The position numbers and the translations under genes were made by a program. DNA of 64,000 bases from Rhodobacteraceae bacterium IMCC1909 (GTDB lineage: Bacteria > Pseudomonadota > Alphaproteobacteria > Rhodobacterales > Rhodobacteraceae): assembly GCA_030704425.1 (NCBI GenBank), contig JAPDHM010000001.1:558001-622000 (forward strand), given 5' to 3'. The notes under the pieces are model-generated. The model was not told the origin of the DNA and searched no databases. It was given only the letters and a program-made list of their open reading frames with translations. Below are positions 48,088 through 57,777 of this stretch, piece after piece; position 1 is the stretch's first letter, and each line of letters opens with the position of its first letter.

Positions 48088-48839
48088 GGTTGCCCGCCCG
48101 AGATTTCCATGGCTTGCCCGTCAAAACTGTCTGAGCCGGGGCTACACAGCCAAAGAGCGGCGGAGGCGACCTCCTCTGCTGTAATCAGCCGCCCATGCGG
48201 GTTCAGATCGACCATCAAGGCGCGAGCCTCGTCATGGCTAATATGCGCGCGCTCAGAGATACTTTGTGTATTGCGTTCAATGATGTCAGTGTCGACATAG
48301 CCGGGACATATCGCATTAAATGTGATGGGCAATTTCGCGTGATCGGCGGAGAGCGCGCGGATCATCCCGATCACGCCATGTTTGGAGGCGCTATAGGCAT
48401 GTGCCCCTTTCAATCCGCGCACCCCGGCGATGGATGAAACGGCCAAGACTCGGCCCCAGTCTTTCACCGGCATATGCCGCAGAGATTCGCGGATGGTCAG
48501 ATAGGCCCCATCCAGATTGATTGCCATGATTTTACGCCAGAAGTCGAAGCTGGAATTGCGGATATTTTGCCCCTCTGCAATACCGGCATTTGCGATACAA
48601 ATATCAATGCTTCCAAAGTGATCTGCAATGGATTGCATGCCCGTAACCACCGAGGATTCATGGGCAACATCCATCTTAACCGATAGGCCTCTAAAAGACT
48701 CCGCGGCCCCTTGCAGCACATCCAATCGCCGCCCGGTGATGGCCACATTGCAACCTTCCGCAGCCAATTTGCGCGCGATGGCCAGACCGATCCCTGTGCC
48801 GCCGCCCGTGATGACGGCATTTTTTCCTGTGAGTAGCAA
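48084..48839 (-). CDS. Short-chain dehydrogenase/reductase (SDR)
   Basis: A 251-residue classical SDR. The cofactor motif TGGGTGIGLAIA is near residues 12-23, NAG near 88, catalytic Ser near 138 in LAVSSIAGV, Tyr/Lys in YSASKHG near 154-158. PGYVDTDIIERN and the C-terminal FDGQAMEISGGQP resemble 3-hydroxybutyrate dehydrogenases and 3-oxoacyl-ACP reductases. The substrate is undetermined. A TTG at 48839 with AGGGGA 6 nt upstream is the best start; the longer frame begins at another TTG (48854) that overlaps this site. Confidence 0.85.
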   Translation of the reverse strand: MLLTGKNAVITGGGTGIGLAIARKLAAEGCNVAITGRRLDVLQGAAESFRGLSVKMDVAHESSVVTGMQSIADHFGSIDICIANAGIAEGQNIRNSSFDFWRKIMAINLDGAYLTIRESLRHMPVKDWGRVLAVSSIAGVRGLKGAHAYSASKHGVIGMIRALSADHAKLPITFNAICPGYVDTDIIERNTQSISERAHISHDEARALMVDLNPHGRLITAEEVASAALWLCSPGSDSFDGQAMEISGGQP

Positions 48840-48911
48840 AATTATTCCCCTCAATCTTTGTATGCAGAAATATACTCACATTTTGCGGCGAAAAGCCACG
48901 CTAGATCAGTT

Positions 48912-48928
48912 GCGCAATATTATTGCGC
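48912..48928. promoter_or_regulatory. Palindrome upstream of pntA
   Basis: GCGCAAT-ATT-ATTGCGC is a perfect 7-bp inverted repeat with a 3-nt centre, about 70 nt before the pntA ATG and in the spacer divergent to the SDR gene. It resembles a dimeric regulator site; the regulator is unknown. Confidence 0.4.
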
Positions 48929-48997
48929 GCGTTACCCATTCGGCATTCGAAAGTTTTCGAGGACGGTGAAAGACCGCGTCATGAAAGGACGAAAATT

Positions 48998-50569
48998 ATG
49001 AAAATTGGAGCTCTCAAAGAGATTTCTACCGGCGAACAGCGCGTCGCCTTAACACCAGAAAGCGCAATTCAGTTACAGAAACTTGGTCATGAGTGTGTGG
49101 TCCAAAAAGGTGCTGGCAGTGCCGCGGGTTTTAGTGATGCGCAGTATAAGGCCACCGGCGTGGAAGTTGCCGCCACCGCGGCCGCTTTGACCAAAGCCTG
49201 CGATGTCATCGTTAAGGTTCGCCCGCCAACTGAGGCGGAAATCAAACGACTTTCCCCTGAGAAAACATTGGTTTCATTTTTCTATCCTGGGGCTAATGAG
49301 GATCTCATGGAGCTGGCCAAATCCAAAGGTGCCAGCGTCATTGCCATGGATATGGTGCCGCGGATCAGCCGCGCCCAGAAAATGGACGCGCTGTCTTCGA
49401 TGGCCAATATTGCTGGGTACCGAGCGGTGATTGAGGCTGGAAATAATTTCGGTCGGTTCTTCACAGGCCAGGTTACCGCCGCCGGCAAAGTGCCTCCTGC
49501 GAAAGTTTTGGTGGTTGGCGCGGGTGTGGCTGGACTTGCGGCGATTGGGACGTCGACCTCTCTTGGGGCGATAACCTACGCATTTGACGTGCGTCCAGAG
49601 GTGGCTGAGCAGGTCGAATCAATGGGTGCAGAGTTTGTCTTCTTGGATTTCTCAGAGGAGCAGGCCGATGGGGCCGCGACAGGCGGCTATGCTGCCGTCT
49701 CCTCACCAGAATTTGCGGCCGCGCAATTGGGCAAATTTCGCGAGATCGCACCTGATATGGACATTGTGATCACCACAGCTTTGATTCCCAATCGCGAAGC
49801 GCCTGAGCTTTGGACCGCTGACATGGTGGCGAGCATGAAGCCTGGCTCTGTGATTATTGATTTGGCCGCAGAGAAAGGCGGAAATTGCAAATTGACGGTC
49901 ATGGACGAGCGGATCGTGACCGATAATGGCGTGATCATCATCGGCTACACGGATTTCCCAAGCCGGATGGCGGCGCAGGCCAGCACGCTCTATGCCAATA
50001 ATATCCGCCACATGGTCTCAGACCTTACCCCGGAAAAAGATGGGGTTATTATGCATGATATGGAAGACGACGTCATCCGCGGGGCGACCATCGCCCATGC
50101 CGGAGAGATCACCTTCCCGCCGCCGTTACCCAAGATTCAGGCCATTGCGGCCAAACCAAAAGAAAAACTGCCCGAGAAAACCGCTGAGGAAAAGCGCGCC
50201 GAAGAGGTGCAGGCTTTCAAAAAGCAAACCCAAAACCAAGTCGCTCTATTGGCCATTGGTGGGGCGCTGCTGTTTTTGGTCGGCAGCTACGCTCCGGCAA
50301 GCTTTATGCAGCATTTTATCGTGTTTGTTCTGTCGGTGTTTGTCGGCTTTCAAGTTATTTGGAATGTCAGCCATTCGTTGCATACGCCGTTAATGGCGGT
50401 GACCAATGCGATTTCCTCGATCATCATCTTGGGCGCGGTGCTGCAAGTTGGATCGACCAGCTTCCTTGTGACCGTACTCGCGGCGATCGCGGTGTTCTTT
50501 GCGGGCATCAACATTTTTGGTGGCTTTCTCGTGACCCGGCGCATGCTTGCCATGTTCCAGAAATCTTAA
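48998..50569 (+). CDS. pntA: NAD(P) transhydrogenase subunit alpha PntA
   Basis: A 523-residue subunit of the proton-translocating transhydrogenase (NADH + NADP+ to NAD+ + NADPH). The N-terminal alanine-dehydrogenase-like NAD(H) domain has [20 protein letters not shown] at 2-21 and [20 protein letters not shown] near 170. After a charged linker (about 385-415) come about four hydrophobic helices (420-520). It is therefore the full-length alpha form, not the split PntAA/PntAB of many alphaproteobacteria. ATG at 48998 has AAAGGA upstream. pntB follows 13 nt later. Confidence 0.96.
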   Translation: MKIGALKEISTGEQRVALTPESAIQLQKLGHECVVQKGAGSAAGFSDAQYKATGVEVAATAAALTKACDVIVKVRPPTEAEIKRLSPEKTLVSFFYPGANEDLMELAKSKGASVIAMDMVPRISRAQKMDALSSMANIAGYRAVIEAGNNFGRFFTGQVTAAGKVPPAKVLVVGAGVAGLAAIGTSTSLGAITYAFDVRPEVAEQVESMGAEFVFLDFSEEQADGAATGGYAAVSSPEFAAAQLGKFREIAPDMDIVITTALIPNREAPELWTADMVASMKPGSVIIDLAAEKGGNCKLTVMDERIVTDNGVIIIGYTDFPSRMAAQASTLYANNIRHMVSDLTPEKDGVIMHDMEDDVIRGATIAHAGEITFPPPLPKIQAIAAKPKEKLPEKTAEEKRAEEVQAFKKQTQNQVALLAIGGALLFLVGSYAPASFMQHFIVFVLSVFVGFQVIWNVSHSLHTPLMAVTNAISSIIILGAVLQVGSTSFLVTVLAAIAVFFAGINIFGGFLVTRRMLAMFQKS

Positions 50570-50582
50570 GGAGGTCGATACT

Positions 50583-52016
50583 ATGGAAATGGGCTTTACC
50601 ACTGCCGTCTATGTCGTTGCGGCTATTCTTTTCATTTTGTCCCTCGGCGGTTTGTCGGGCCAAGAAAGTGCCAAACGGGCCGTTTGGTATGGCATTGTCG
50701 GCATGGCGCTGGCGGTGACAGCCACATTGTTTGGACCCGGTTTTGGTCTCTGGGGTCTGTCTTTGGTTCTGATCGCGGCCGGTGGGTTGATCGGCTATCA
50801 ACTGGCATCAAGAGTTGAAATGACCCAAATGCCAGAGCTGGTGGCCGGCATGCATGCCCTTGTCGGGCTTGCAGCGGTTTTTGTTGGGTTCAATACGCAT
50901 TTTGAGCTGGTCAATGTTGCGGCCATGGATGAGAGCGCGCGTAAATCTTTAGAAGGTTTTGCGGCCCTTTTGGCGAAAAAGACCGCAGTCGAGATCAATA
51001 TCTTGCGGGTTGAGACATCGCTCGGGATTTGGATTGGGGCTGTCACCTTCACAGGCTCTGTGATCGCTTATGGAAAATTGGCGGGCAAAGTGAATTCTGC
51101 CGCCACAAAACTGCCGGGCGGGCATGTGCTCAATGCCACGGCGGCTTTGGTCTCATTGGCCTCGCTGATCTGGTATTTGAATTCTGGCGCCTTGCTGCCG
51201 ATGATGATTTTGACCCTTATGGCTTTGTTCATTGGCTATCATTTGATCATGGGCATCGGCGGCGCGGATATGCCGGTTGTGGTCTCCATGCTCAACTCCT
51301 ACTCGGGTTGGGCGGCTGCAGCGATTGGCTTCAGCCTTGGCAATGATTTGTTGATTGTCGTGGGCGCTTTGGTCGGATCGTCAGGTGCGATTTTGTCCTA
51401 CATCATGTGCAAAGCGATGAACCGCTCTTTTGTCAGCGTGATCCTTGGCGGCTTTGGCGGAACAGCAGGTCCGCAAATGGCTGTGGAAGGTGAGCAAGTT
51501 GCGATTGAGGCAGATGGGGTTGCGACCGCTTTGAATGAAGCTGACAGCGTTATCATCATTCCGGGCTATGGGATGGCCGTGGCTCAGGCGCAGCAATCGG
51601 TTTCGGAATTGGTGCGCAAACTGCGCGCTAAGGGCAAGAATGTGCGCTTCGCCATTCACCCCGTTGCGGGCCGTTTGCCCGGTCACATGAATGTGCTCTT
51701 GGCCGAAGCGAAAGTGCCCTATGACATCGTAATGGAGATGGATGAAATCAACGATGATTTCCCAGACACAGATGTGGCCATTGTCATCGGATCAAATGAC
51801 ATCGTGAATCCGGCAGCCCAAGATGATCCCAACAGCCCCATTGCCGGGATGCCGGTTTTGGAATGCTGGAAGGCGAAACAGGTGTTTGTGTCCAAACGTG
51901 GGCAGGGCACCGGCTATTCGGGCATCGAAAACCCGCTATTCTTCAAGGAAAATACGCGGATGTTCTATGGGGATGCAAAAGCCTCATTGGACAAGCTGCT
52001 TCCAATGATAGAGTAA
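50583..52016 (+). CDS. pntB: NAD(P) transhydrogenase subunit beta PntB
   Basis: A 477-residue membrane subunit: about nine hydrophobic helices in the first 270 residues, then the NADP(H)-binding domain III containing [20 protein letters not shown] near 320, [12 protein letters not shown]-like [20 protein letters not shown] near 360 and [20 protein letters not shown] near 400. ATG at 50583 has an ideal AAGGAGG at 8-nt spacing. Cotranscribed with pntA; a strong terminator follows. Confidence 0.97.
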   Translation: MEMGFTTAVYVVAAILFILSLGGLSGQESAKRAVWYGIVGMALAVTATLFGPGFGLWGLSLVLIAAGGLIGYQLASRVEMTQMPELVAGMHALVGLAAVFVGFNTHFELVNVAAMDESARKSLEGFAALLAKKTAVEINILRVETSLGIWIGAVTFTGSVIAYGKLAGKVNSAATKLPGGHVLNATAALVSLASLIWYLNSGALLPMMILTLMALFIGYHLIMGIGGADMPVVVSMLNSYSGWAAAAIGFSLGNDLLIVVGALVGSSGAILSYIMCKAMNRSFVSVILGGFGGTAGPQMAVEGEQVAIEADGVATALNEADSVIIIPGYGMAVAQAQQSVSELVRKLRAKGKNVRFAIHPVAGRLPGHMNVLLAEAKVPYDIVMEMDEINDDFPDTDVAIVIGSNDIVNPAAQDDPNSPIAGMPVLECWKAKQVFVSKRGQGTGYSGIENPLFFKENTRMFYGDAKASLDKLLPMIE

Positions 52017-52025
52017 TAAAACATG

Positions 52026-52061
52026 GCGTCGCCAGATTGCACCCTGGCGACGCTGCTTTTT
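52026..52061 (+). terminator. Intrinsic terminator after pntB
   Basis: GCGTCGCCAG (52026-52035), 8-nt loop, CTGGCGACGC (52044-52053), then TGCTTTTT. A 10-bp perfect stem 10 nt after the pntB stop. Confidence 0.9.
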
Positions 52062-52083
52062 GAGTTCAAGGTAAGGCTGTTTT

Positions 52084-53367
52084 ATGGCACAGTTGATCGA
52101 TCATCCCTTGCGCCACGCCACCGCGTCTGAGCTACATGCGCGGCCATTTCCTCATATTTCCGCCCCTGCGCGCGCGGCGTTTTTTGCCTATACCTCAGCG
52201 CAGAATGATTCTGGCCGCGATGAGGCGGCGGATCGGGCGCATTTCTTGCGTCTGCTCGATAATTACAACGTGGCCCATCCCGCCGAAACGGAGTCGCATT
52301 TCTTTGGTCAGTTGGGGGAGGTTTGGGTCAAATGGGAATGTCATACCGAATTTGTAACCTATACGGCTTTTGTCGATGATCTTGGCGATGCAGCCTTTGA
52401 TGGCAGTGAATTTGCAATCTTTCCCGCCGCATGGCAGGCCGCTATGCCCGGAACAACGCTCAGCTCGACTTCGATAAGGGTCGAGGAAGATCAGGACACG
52501 CAAAGCATTAAGGACAAGCTGGACGGTTGGTTTGTATCGGAAAGCTTGGCGGCCAGCCGGGTCTTAGACCGTGCGGCGGTCATAGCCGGGGATTACCGCA
52601 TGGATGGCAATGGGAATATGCGCTTTGCGGTCTTTGTGCCGGCCTCGACGGGCCGGCGTCGTGTGGGGCGGATTGTTCAGCGTCTCAATGAGATTGAGGT
52701 CTACAAAACCATGTCGATGCTGGGCCTTATGCGCGCTCGCAGCTTGTCGGTAGAATTAAATGCCGTTGACACGAATCTGTCGGCTTTGGTGGCCGATTTG
52801 GCCGATGATCAGGTCTCGGCGGAAGATAATCTCAACGGATTGCTGAAACTCTCAGCAGATCTTGAGGGGCATTCGGCCGCGGTAGCCTATCGATTTTCCG
52901 CCAGCAAAGCCTATGCGGCAATTGTGGCGCAACGCATTGAAGTTTTGCGAGAATCCCAATTTGAAGGGCGTCAGAGCTTTCGCGAATTTATGATGCGCCG
53001 GTTTGATCCCGCCATGCGCACGGTCCAAGCGCTAGATAACCGACTCCAAGATCTCATTTCTCGGGCCATTCGCACCGGTGATTTGCTGCGGACGCGGGTG
53101 GATGTGGAGCGGCAAACACAAAACCAGGAGCTTTTGAGCAGTATGAATCGCCGCGCAGATGTGCAGTTGCAGCTGCAACGAACCGTTGAGGGGCTGTCAG
53201 TCGTCGCTATAAGCTATTACGCCACGGGCCTGTCGCTTTATGTTCTGACGCCTTTGTCCGGTGTGATGGGCATGTCAAACAGTGTTCTGACCGCCGCAGT
53301 GGTGCCTTTGGTCGTGGGATCGGTCTATCTTGCCCTGCGCCGAATTCGCAAGCATATCCCGCATTGA
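52084..53367 (+). CDS. DUF3422 family membrane protein
   Basis: A 427-residue protein of the DUF3422 family. The N-terminus HPLRHATASELHARPFPHIS is the family signature. The middle is soluble and helical, with coiled-coil potential around 220-360. Two hydrophobic helices near the C-terminus (about 368-392 and 400-420; ISYYATGLSLYVLTPL, VVPLVVGSVYLAL) give a CorA-like layout, though no GMN motif is present. Function is unknown. It lies just behind the pntB terminator. Confidence 0.88.
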   Translation: MAQLIDHPLRHATASELHARPFPHISAPARAAFFAYTSAQNDSGRDEAADRAHFLRLLDNYNVAHPAETESHFFGQLGEVWVKWECHTEFVTYTAFVDDLGDAAFDGSEFAIFPAAWQAAMPGTTLSSTSIRVEEDQDTQSIKDKLDGWFVSESLAASRVLDRAAVIAGDYRMDGNGNMRFAVFVPASTGRRRVGRIVQRLNEIEVYKTMSMLGLMRARSLSVELNAVDTNLSALVADLADDQVSAEDNLNGLLKLSADLEGHSAAVAYRFSASKAYAAIVAQRIEVLRESQFEGRQSFREFMMRRFDPAMRTVQALDNRLQDLISRAIRTGDLLRTRVDVERQTQNQELLSSMNRRADVQLQLQRTVEGLSVVAISYYATGLSLYVLTPLSGVMGMSNSVLTAAVVPLVVGSVYLALRRIRKHIPH

Positions 53368-53414
53368 TTTAAAAGCCTCTTGACCTGTGCAAAAATGCAG
53401 GTCCAATTGCAGCC

Positions 53415-54578
53415 ATGACAGATATATTGAGCGCCCGCCAATTGTTGGACCATTTGGTCTCTTTACCAACGGTCAGTTCAGACACGAACTTGCCTCTCAT
53501 TCACTTTGTGCGTGATTATTTCGCGCAGCATGGAATTGACAGCGTGGTCTTTCCCAGTAAGGACGGCAATAAAGCCGGACTGGTGGCGCAGGTTGGGCCG
53601 AATGTGGCGGGCGGTGTGGCGCTTTCGGGTCATTCGGATGTTGTGCCGGTGGAAGGGCAGGACTGGAGTACAGATCCTTGGCAGGTGGTTGAAAAAGATG
53701 GCCGCCTCTATGGTCGCGGCACCTGCGATATGAAGGGGTTTGTGGCTTTGGCGATGGAAGCCATGGTGAAGGCCAACTCTCTCGACCTCAAACGCCCGCT
53801 GCAATTTGTCCTCTCGCGCGATGAGGAGGTCGGGCTGCTTGGTGCGCCGGATGTGGCGCGGGGCTTGCTGGAAAATTACGCGAAGGCTGACGCTGTGATT
53901 GTGGGCGAACCGACTGAAATGCAGGTGGTGACCGGCCATAAGAGCTGCGATGATTTGCAATTTCATGTGCGTGGCAAAGAGGTGCATTCCTCACGCCTGC
54001 ATGAAGGGGTGTCGGCCGTGATGTGCGCGGCGCGTTTTGTCGACTGGGTTCGGCAGCAAAATATTGAGAGCCAAGCCAAAACCCCGACGGCCACGGCGGC
54101 GCTTTATGATCCACCATTCACGACCTTACATGTGGGCGTTATCAATGGCGGCACGGCGCATAATATTACAGCAAAAGATTGTTATTTCTCAATCGATTTG
54201 CGCTGTGTGGGCGATGATCGTACGGAAGACTGGTTGGAAAAAATTCAAACGCAAATTGATGTCATAGAAACGGAGATGAAGGCTATAGATCCGAATAGCT
54301 TTTTCGATATGCATGTGATGCGCGGGCCCGCCGTTGTGCCCGAGGTGGAGGGCAAAGCCGAGGCCCTGGCGCGGCGCTTAACCGGTGACAATGGAACCCA
54401 TACGGTGGCCTATGGCACCGATGGCGGGCATTTTCAGGCCAAAGGCTTTTCTGTCGTGGTCTGCGGTCCAGGCTCCATCGAACAGGCCCATCAACCCGAC
54501 GAATTTATCGAATTGACTGAACTTCAAGCGGGCGAGGCGATGCTGACGCGCTTATTGGACAGTTTGCAGACCGCTTAA
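53415..54578 (+). CDS. argE: Acetylornithine deacetylase (M20 family)
   Basis: A 387-residue metallohydrolase that releases ornithine from N-acetylornithine in arginine synthesis. Metal ligands appear in [12 protein letters not shown] near residue 75, [18 protein letters not shown] near 105 and [11 protein letters not shown] near 137. The catalytic/dimerisation region has [13 protein letters not shown] near 190, and the C-terminus has the GTDGGHF and [12 protein letters not shown] motifs. ArgE versus a related M20 deacylase cannot be settled by eye. It overlaps moaA by 4 nt at the stops. Confidence 0.9.
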   Translation: MTDILSARQLLDHLVSLPTVSSDTNLPLIHFVRDYFAQHGIDSVVFPSKDGNKAGLVAQVGPNVAGGVALSGHSDVVPVEGQDWSTDPWQVVEKDGRLYGRGTCDMKGFVALAMEAMVKANSLDLKRPLQFVLSRDEEVGLLGAPDVARGLLENYAKADAVIVGEPTEMQVVTGHKSCDDLQFHVRGKEVHSSRLHEGVSAVMCAARFVDWVRQQNIESQAKTPTATAALYDPPFTTLHVGVINGGTAHNITAKDCYFSIDLRCVGDDRTEDWLEKIQTQIDVIETEMKAIDPNSFFDMHVMRGPAVVPEVEGKAEALARRLTGDNGTHTVAYGTDGGHFQAKGFSVVVCGPGSIEQAHQPDEFIELTELQAGEAMLTRLLDSLQTA

Positions 54579-55579
54579 CCGCCGGTGTGGCTCATATGGC
54601 GGGACATCTTGCCGCCCTCATCGCCGCGGGAATAATCGAAATCATGGCCCTTAGGTTTTGAGCCAATGGCCGCTCTAATGGCCTGTTCCAAAACAAGATT
54701 GCCTTCAGAGGCGCGCAGTGGCCCTCTCAGATCGGCGCTGCCTTCTTGGCCAAGGCAGGTGTAAATCTCACCGGTGCAAGTGACGCGCACACGATTGCAG
54801 CTTTCACAGAAATTATGAGTCAAAGGGGTGATCAGCCCGATGCGCTGCCCGGTCTCTTCAAGGCGAATATAACGCGCCGGGCCGCCAGTGCGGTCGGGCA
54901 GCTCCGTCAGGGTAAAGCGCCGGGCCAATTGATTTTGCAAGTCACTCAAGGCCCAATATTGCCCCACACGGTCTTCTTCACCCAGATCGCCCATAGGCAT
55001 CACTTCAATGAATGTGAGATCCATGCGGCGTGCTGCGCAGAAGGCCGTGAGATCAAACAGCTCGTCTTCGTTGAACGCGCGCAGAGCCACCGTATTAAGT
55101 TTAACCTTTAAGCCGGCTGCAAGCGCGGCATCAATGCCGCGCAGCACATTTTGCAATTTGCCCCAGCGGGTAATTTTTGCAAATTTATCGGCATCAAGCG
55201 TATCGAGCGAGATATTGATCCGCCGCACACCCACCGCATAAAGTTCGGCCGCGAAGCGGTGCAACTGGCTGCCATTGGTGGTTAAGGTCAGCTCATCCAA
55301 AGCGCCGTTTTGCAGATGGCGTGACATGGATTGGAAAAAGGACATGATATCGCGCCGCACCAAAGGCTCGCCGCCTGTGATCCGCAATTTGCGCACGCCT
55401 AGTCCAATGAAAGTGCTGCAAAGGCGGTCAAGCTCTTCCAGTGTCAAAAGATCTTTTTTAGGCAAAAAGGTCATGTTTTCCGACATGCAATAGACGCAGC
55501 GAAAATCGCAGCGATCCGTGACGGACAGGCGCAAATAGCTGATGGCGCGGGCAAAGGGATCAATCAAAGGGGCTGTCAT
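54575..55579 (-). CDS. moaA: GTP 3',8-cyclase MoaA
   Basis: A 334-residue radical SAM enzyme starting molybdenum-cofactor synthesis. The first 4Fe-4S cluster motif is Cys24-x3-Cys28-x2-Cys31 in RCDFRCVYC; the second is [18 protein letters not shown] near 260. GGEPLVRRD near 70 is the SAM-binding region, and the chain ends in the functionally important Gly-Gly (SHTGG). Other moa genes are absent from the window. Confidence 0.97.
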   Translation of the reverse strand: MTAPLIDPFARAISYLRLSVTDRCDFRCVYCMSENMTFLPKKDLLTLEELDRLCSTFIGLGVRKLRITGGEPLVRRDIMSFFQSMSRHLQNGALDELTLTTNGSQLHRFAAELYAVGVRRINISLDTLDADKFAKITRWGKLQNVLRGIDAALAAGLKVKLNTVALRAFNEDELFDLTAFCAARRMDLTFIEVMPMGDLGEEDRVGQYWALSDLQNQLARRFTLTELPDRTGGPARYIRLEETGQRIGLITPLTHNFCESCNRVRVTCTGEIYTCLGQEGSADLRGPLRASEGNLVLEQAIRAAIGSKPKGHDFDYSRGDEGGKMSRHMSHTGG

Positions 55580-55720
55580 GGGCGAACGGTATCCTTGAGC
55601 TGCTTCGATAACAAGTGTGATTTTGGTTGAAGCAAAGCAAGCTCAGACCTAAGCTTACGAAATACAGCAGGGCGTGGCGCAAGTGGGCTTGGGAGTGCTG
55701 CGGTGTTTGGAGGCACAGCT

Positions 55721-55783
55721 ATGTTTTATTCGCCCAGCCGGTCATTTTGGCTCTCTGTCAGCGCTGGCGGTGGCCTGCGATGA
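55721..55783 (+). CDS. Candidate 20-residue leader ORF coupled to acyl-CoA ligase
   Basis: ATG at 55721 is preceded by GGAGG at about 55709-55713 (7-nt spacing). It encodes MFYSPSRSFWLSVSAGGGLR and stops with TGA at 55781-55783, overlapping the ligase ATG as ATGA. The ligase itself lacks a good ribosome site, so the mini-ORF may serve for coupled translation. It is too short for homology judgement. Confidence 0.4.
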   Translation: MFYSPSRSFWLSVSAGGGLR

Positions 55784-57426
55784 GTGCCCGTGATCGGCGC
55801 CACGACTACCGGATCAAAGATGGTCTTTTCCCACGCGATAGACCTGTGCGCGTGCCTGAGTTTTTCAATATTGCTGAGGCCTGCTTAATGAGCCATGCGC
55901 GCGCGTTTCCTGAGGCCGTGGCTTTGATGGATTTGAGCCGCGACGCGCGGATGTGGACCTATGCGGAGATGGCGCAGGCGGCGGAGCGATTGGCGGCGGT
56001 TTGGCAAGGCGAAGGGGTGCGGCCAGGCGATCGGGTGGCGATTTTATTGCCGCAATGTGCCGAGGCTTTGATTGCGCATTTTGCAGCGCATTTGATCGGC
56101 GCGGTGTCCTTGCCGCTTTTTGTTCTGTTTGGCTCGGAGGCTTTGCGCTTTCGTCTGAAGGACAGCGGTGCAAAAATCCTCGTCAGTGATCACGCGCAAT
56201 ACCCAAAAATTTGCGAAATTACGCCTGATCTTCCTGATTTGGATCAGGTTTACCTGCGTGAGGGGGCCAGCGGGCAGGCAGATGGGCTTTGGAGTGCCAT
56301 TGAGGTGCAGGATGCCGCTTACCGGCCGATACAGACCTTGGCGGAGGACCCGGCCATGATGATCTATACCTCTGGTACGACCGGAAATCCAAAAGGTGTT
56401 TTGCATGCACATCGGTTTCTTTTGGGCCACTTGCCCTGTTTGGAGCTGTCATTTGCGGATTTTCCCAATGGAGCAGATGTGGGTTGGACCCCGGCGGATT
56501 GGGCTTGGATTGGGGGCTTGATGGATATGGCGATCCCATGTTTTTATTTCCGCGTGCCGCTCGTGGCCAAACGCTTCGAGCGCTTCACCGCCGATGCGGC
56601 CTTTGATCTGATCCGTGATGCTCAGATCACCCGGGCGTTTCTTCCGCCCACGGCTTTGAAAATGATGCGCCAAGCCGAAGTGCCCGCCAGCGCGCGGTTA
56701 CGATCCATTTCATCGGGGGGCGAGCCGCTCTCTGCCGATCTTATAGAATGGGCGAAGGCGGCATTGGGCGCAGAGGTAAACGAGCTTTATGGTCAAACGG
56801 AGTGCAACCTCAGCGCCGGATCGGCCCGCAGCTGGGATGTTGCGCAGGAGGGATGGATTGGCCAGGCCTTCCCGGGGTTCGACATGCGCATTTTAGATGA
56901 GCGGGGCCGGGCAGTCGAAGTGGGGCAGATTGGGCAAATCTGCGTGCATCGTGACACGCCGAGCATGTTTTTGCGCTATTGGAACCAACCGGAAAAAACC
57001 GCTGAGAGGTTTTTGGGCGCCTATCTGGTGACGGGTGATCTGGGGCGTATGGATGCGCAGGGCTATGTGCAATTCATGGCCCGTGATGATGATGTCATCA
57101 CTTCAAGCGGGTATCGGATTGGCCCCACAGAGATTGAGGCTGTATTGGCCCGTGCGCCGCAAGTGGTCATGGCCGCTGTTGTGGCTGCGCCCGACGCGAC
57201 ACGCGGCCATGTGATTGGCGCCTATGTCACAGTCAATGGGCTGCTGGAACCGGGCTTCGAAGCGGGTTTGATTGCGCAAGTGGCGGCGCAATTGTCGCCG
57301 CATATGGCGCCGAAATGGGTGCGGGTCTTGGAGGCGATGCCCATGACCGCCACCGGCAAAATTCGCCGCCTTGATCTTAGGGAAATGGCCGCCCAAGCGC
57401 TTGAGACAGCACAAACAGGCGGATAG
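55780..57426 (+). CDS. AMP-dependent acyl-CoA synthetase
   Basis: A 548-residue ANL-superfamily adenylate-forming enzyme. The AMP/P-loop motif MIYTSGTTGNPKGVLHAHR is near residue 198-216, NELYGQTECNLSAGSA near 338, the hinge GYVQFMARDDDVITSSGYRIGP near 430-451, and the C-terminal catalytic lysine in MTATGKIRRLDLRE near 528. The sequence resembles acetyl/propionyl- or medium-chain acyl-CoA synthetases; the acid is unknown. ATG at 55780 is the start of homology; a longer open frame to 55627 encodes an atypical Trp/Arg-rich extension. The 3' end overlaps the convergent RHH gene by 50 nt. Confidence 0.88.
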   Translation: MSARDRRHDYRIKDGLFPRDRPVRVPEFFNIAEACLMSHARAFPEAVALMDLSRDARMWTYAEMAQAAERLAAVWQGEGVRPGDRVAILLPQCAEALIAHFAAHLIGAVSLPLFVLFGSEALRFRLKDSGAKILVSDHAQYPKICEITPDLPDLDQVYLREGASGQADGLWSAIEVQDAAYRPIQTLAEDPAMMIYTSGTTGNPKGVLHAHRFLLGHLPCLELSFADFPNGADVGWTPADWAWIGGLMDMAIPCFYFRVPLVAKRFERFTADAAFDLIRDAQITRAFLPPTALKMMRQAEVPASARLRSISSGGEPLSADLIEWAKAALGAEVNELYGQTECNLSAGSARSWDVAQEGWIGQAFPGFDMRILDERGRAVEVGQIGQICVHRDTPSMFLRYWNQPEKTAERFLGAYLVTGDLGRMDAQGYVQFMARDDDVITSSGYRIGPTEIEAVLARAPQVVMAAVVAAPDATRGHVIGAYVTVNGLLEPGFEAGLIAQVAAQLSPHMAPKWVRVLEAMPMTATGKIRRLDLREMAAQALETAQTGG

Positions 57427-57604
57427 CGGAGGCAAGGCCGATTTCAAGCCCGCGCGCATGGTCAATTTCAACGGCCAAAGCGTTGATCGCCTTGCCCTGC
57501 TCTTGGGCAATTCGCAGAAACTCCAACCAAAATTCATCTTCCAGCGAGACGCTGGTGCGGTGACCGTTGAGGGTGAGGGAGCGTTTCTTGGGCCTTTGCA
57601 TCAT
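57377..57604 (-). CDS. Ribbon-helix-helix domain protein
   Basis: A 75-residue protein with a ribbon-helix-helix pattern: basic N-terminus KKRSLTLNGHRTSVSLEDEF (beta strand and helix 1) and ALAVEIDHARGLEIGLASAI plus RLFVLSQAL (helix 2 and tail). This RHH_4-type protein is common in alphaproteobacteria and may bind DNA. Its ATG overlaps the DUF4169 stop, making the last gene of a fumC-DUF4169-RHH operon. The 3' end runs 50 nt into the ligase gene on the other strand. A second ATG follows immediately. Confidence 0.88.
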   Translation of the reverse strand: MMQRPKKRSLTLNGHRTSVSLEDEFWLEFLRIAQEQGKAINALAVEIDHARGLEIGLASAIRLFVLSQALGRPFP

Positions 57605-57777
57605 GGATCACGCTTGTGTTGATCTAAATGTTGCACCTGTGCTGCGTTTTTAGTTTCTTGCAGGCGTTTTTGGCCTTTGCTGCGGCCAAACTTCACAGAG
57701 TTTTCCGCCGCGCGGGTCGATTTTTCGGCCCGCGCTTTGGCTTTTCGAAACCTGTTGAGATTGACCGGCGCGCTCAT
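57601..57777 (-). CDS. DUF4169 family small basic protein
   Basis: A 58-residue, strongly basic protein: [20 protein letters not shown] at the N-terminus, then [18 protein letters not shown] and a tail ending LDQHKRDP. This is the DUF4169 pattern, known from alphaproteobacteria without assigned function. Its ATG (57777-57775) overlaps the fumC TGA, and its TGA overlaps the first ATG of the RHH gene. Both junctions therefore suggest translational coupling. Confidence 0.88.
   Translation of the reverse strand: MSAPVNLNRFRKAKARAEKSTRAAENSVKFGRSKGQKRLQETKNAAQVQHLDQHKRDP

Noticed and set aside
55627-55779. 51-codon N-terminal extension of the acyl-CoA ligase
   Set aside because: Trp/Arg/Cys-rich and unlike the family N-terminus; homology-like sequence begins at MSARDRRHDY.
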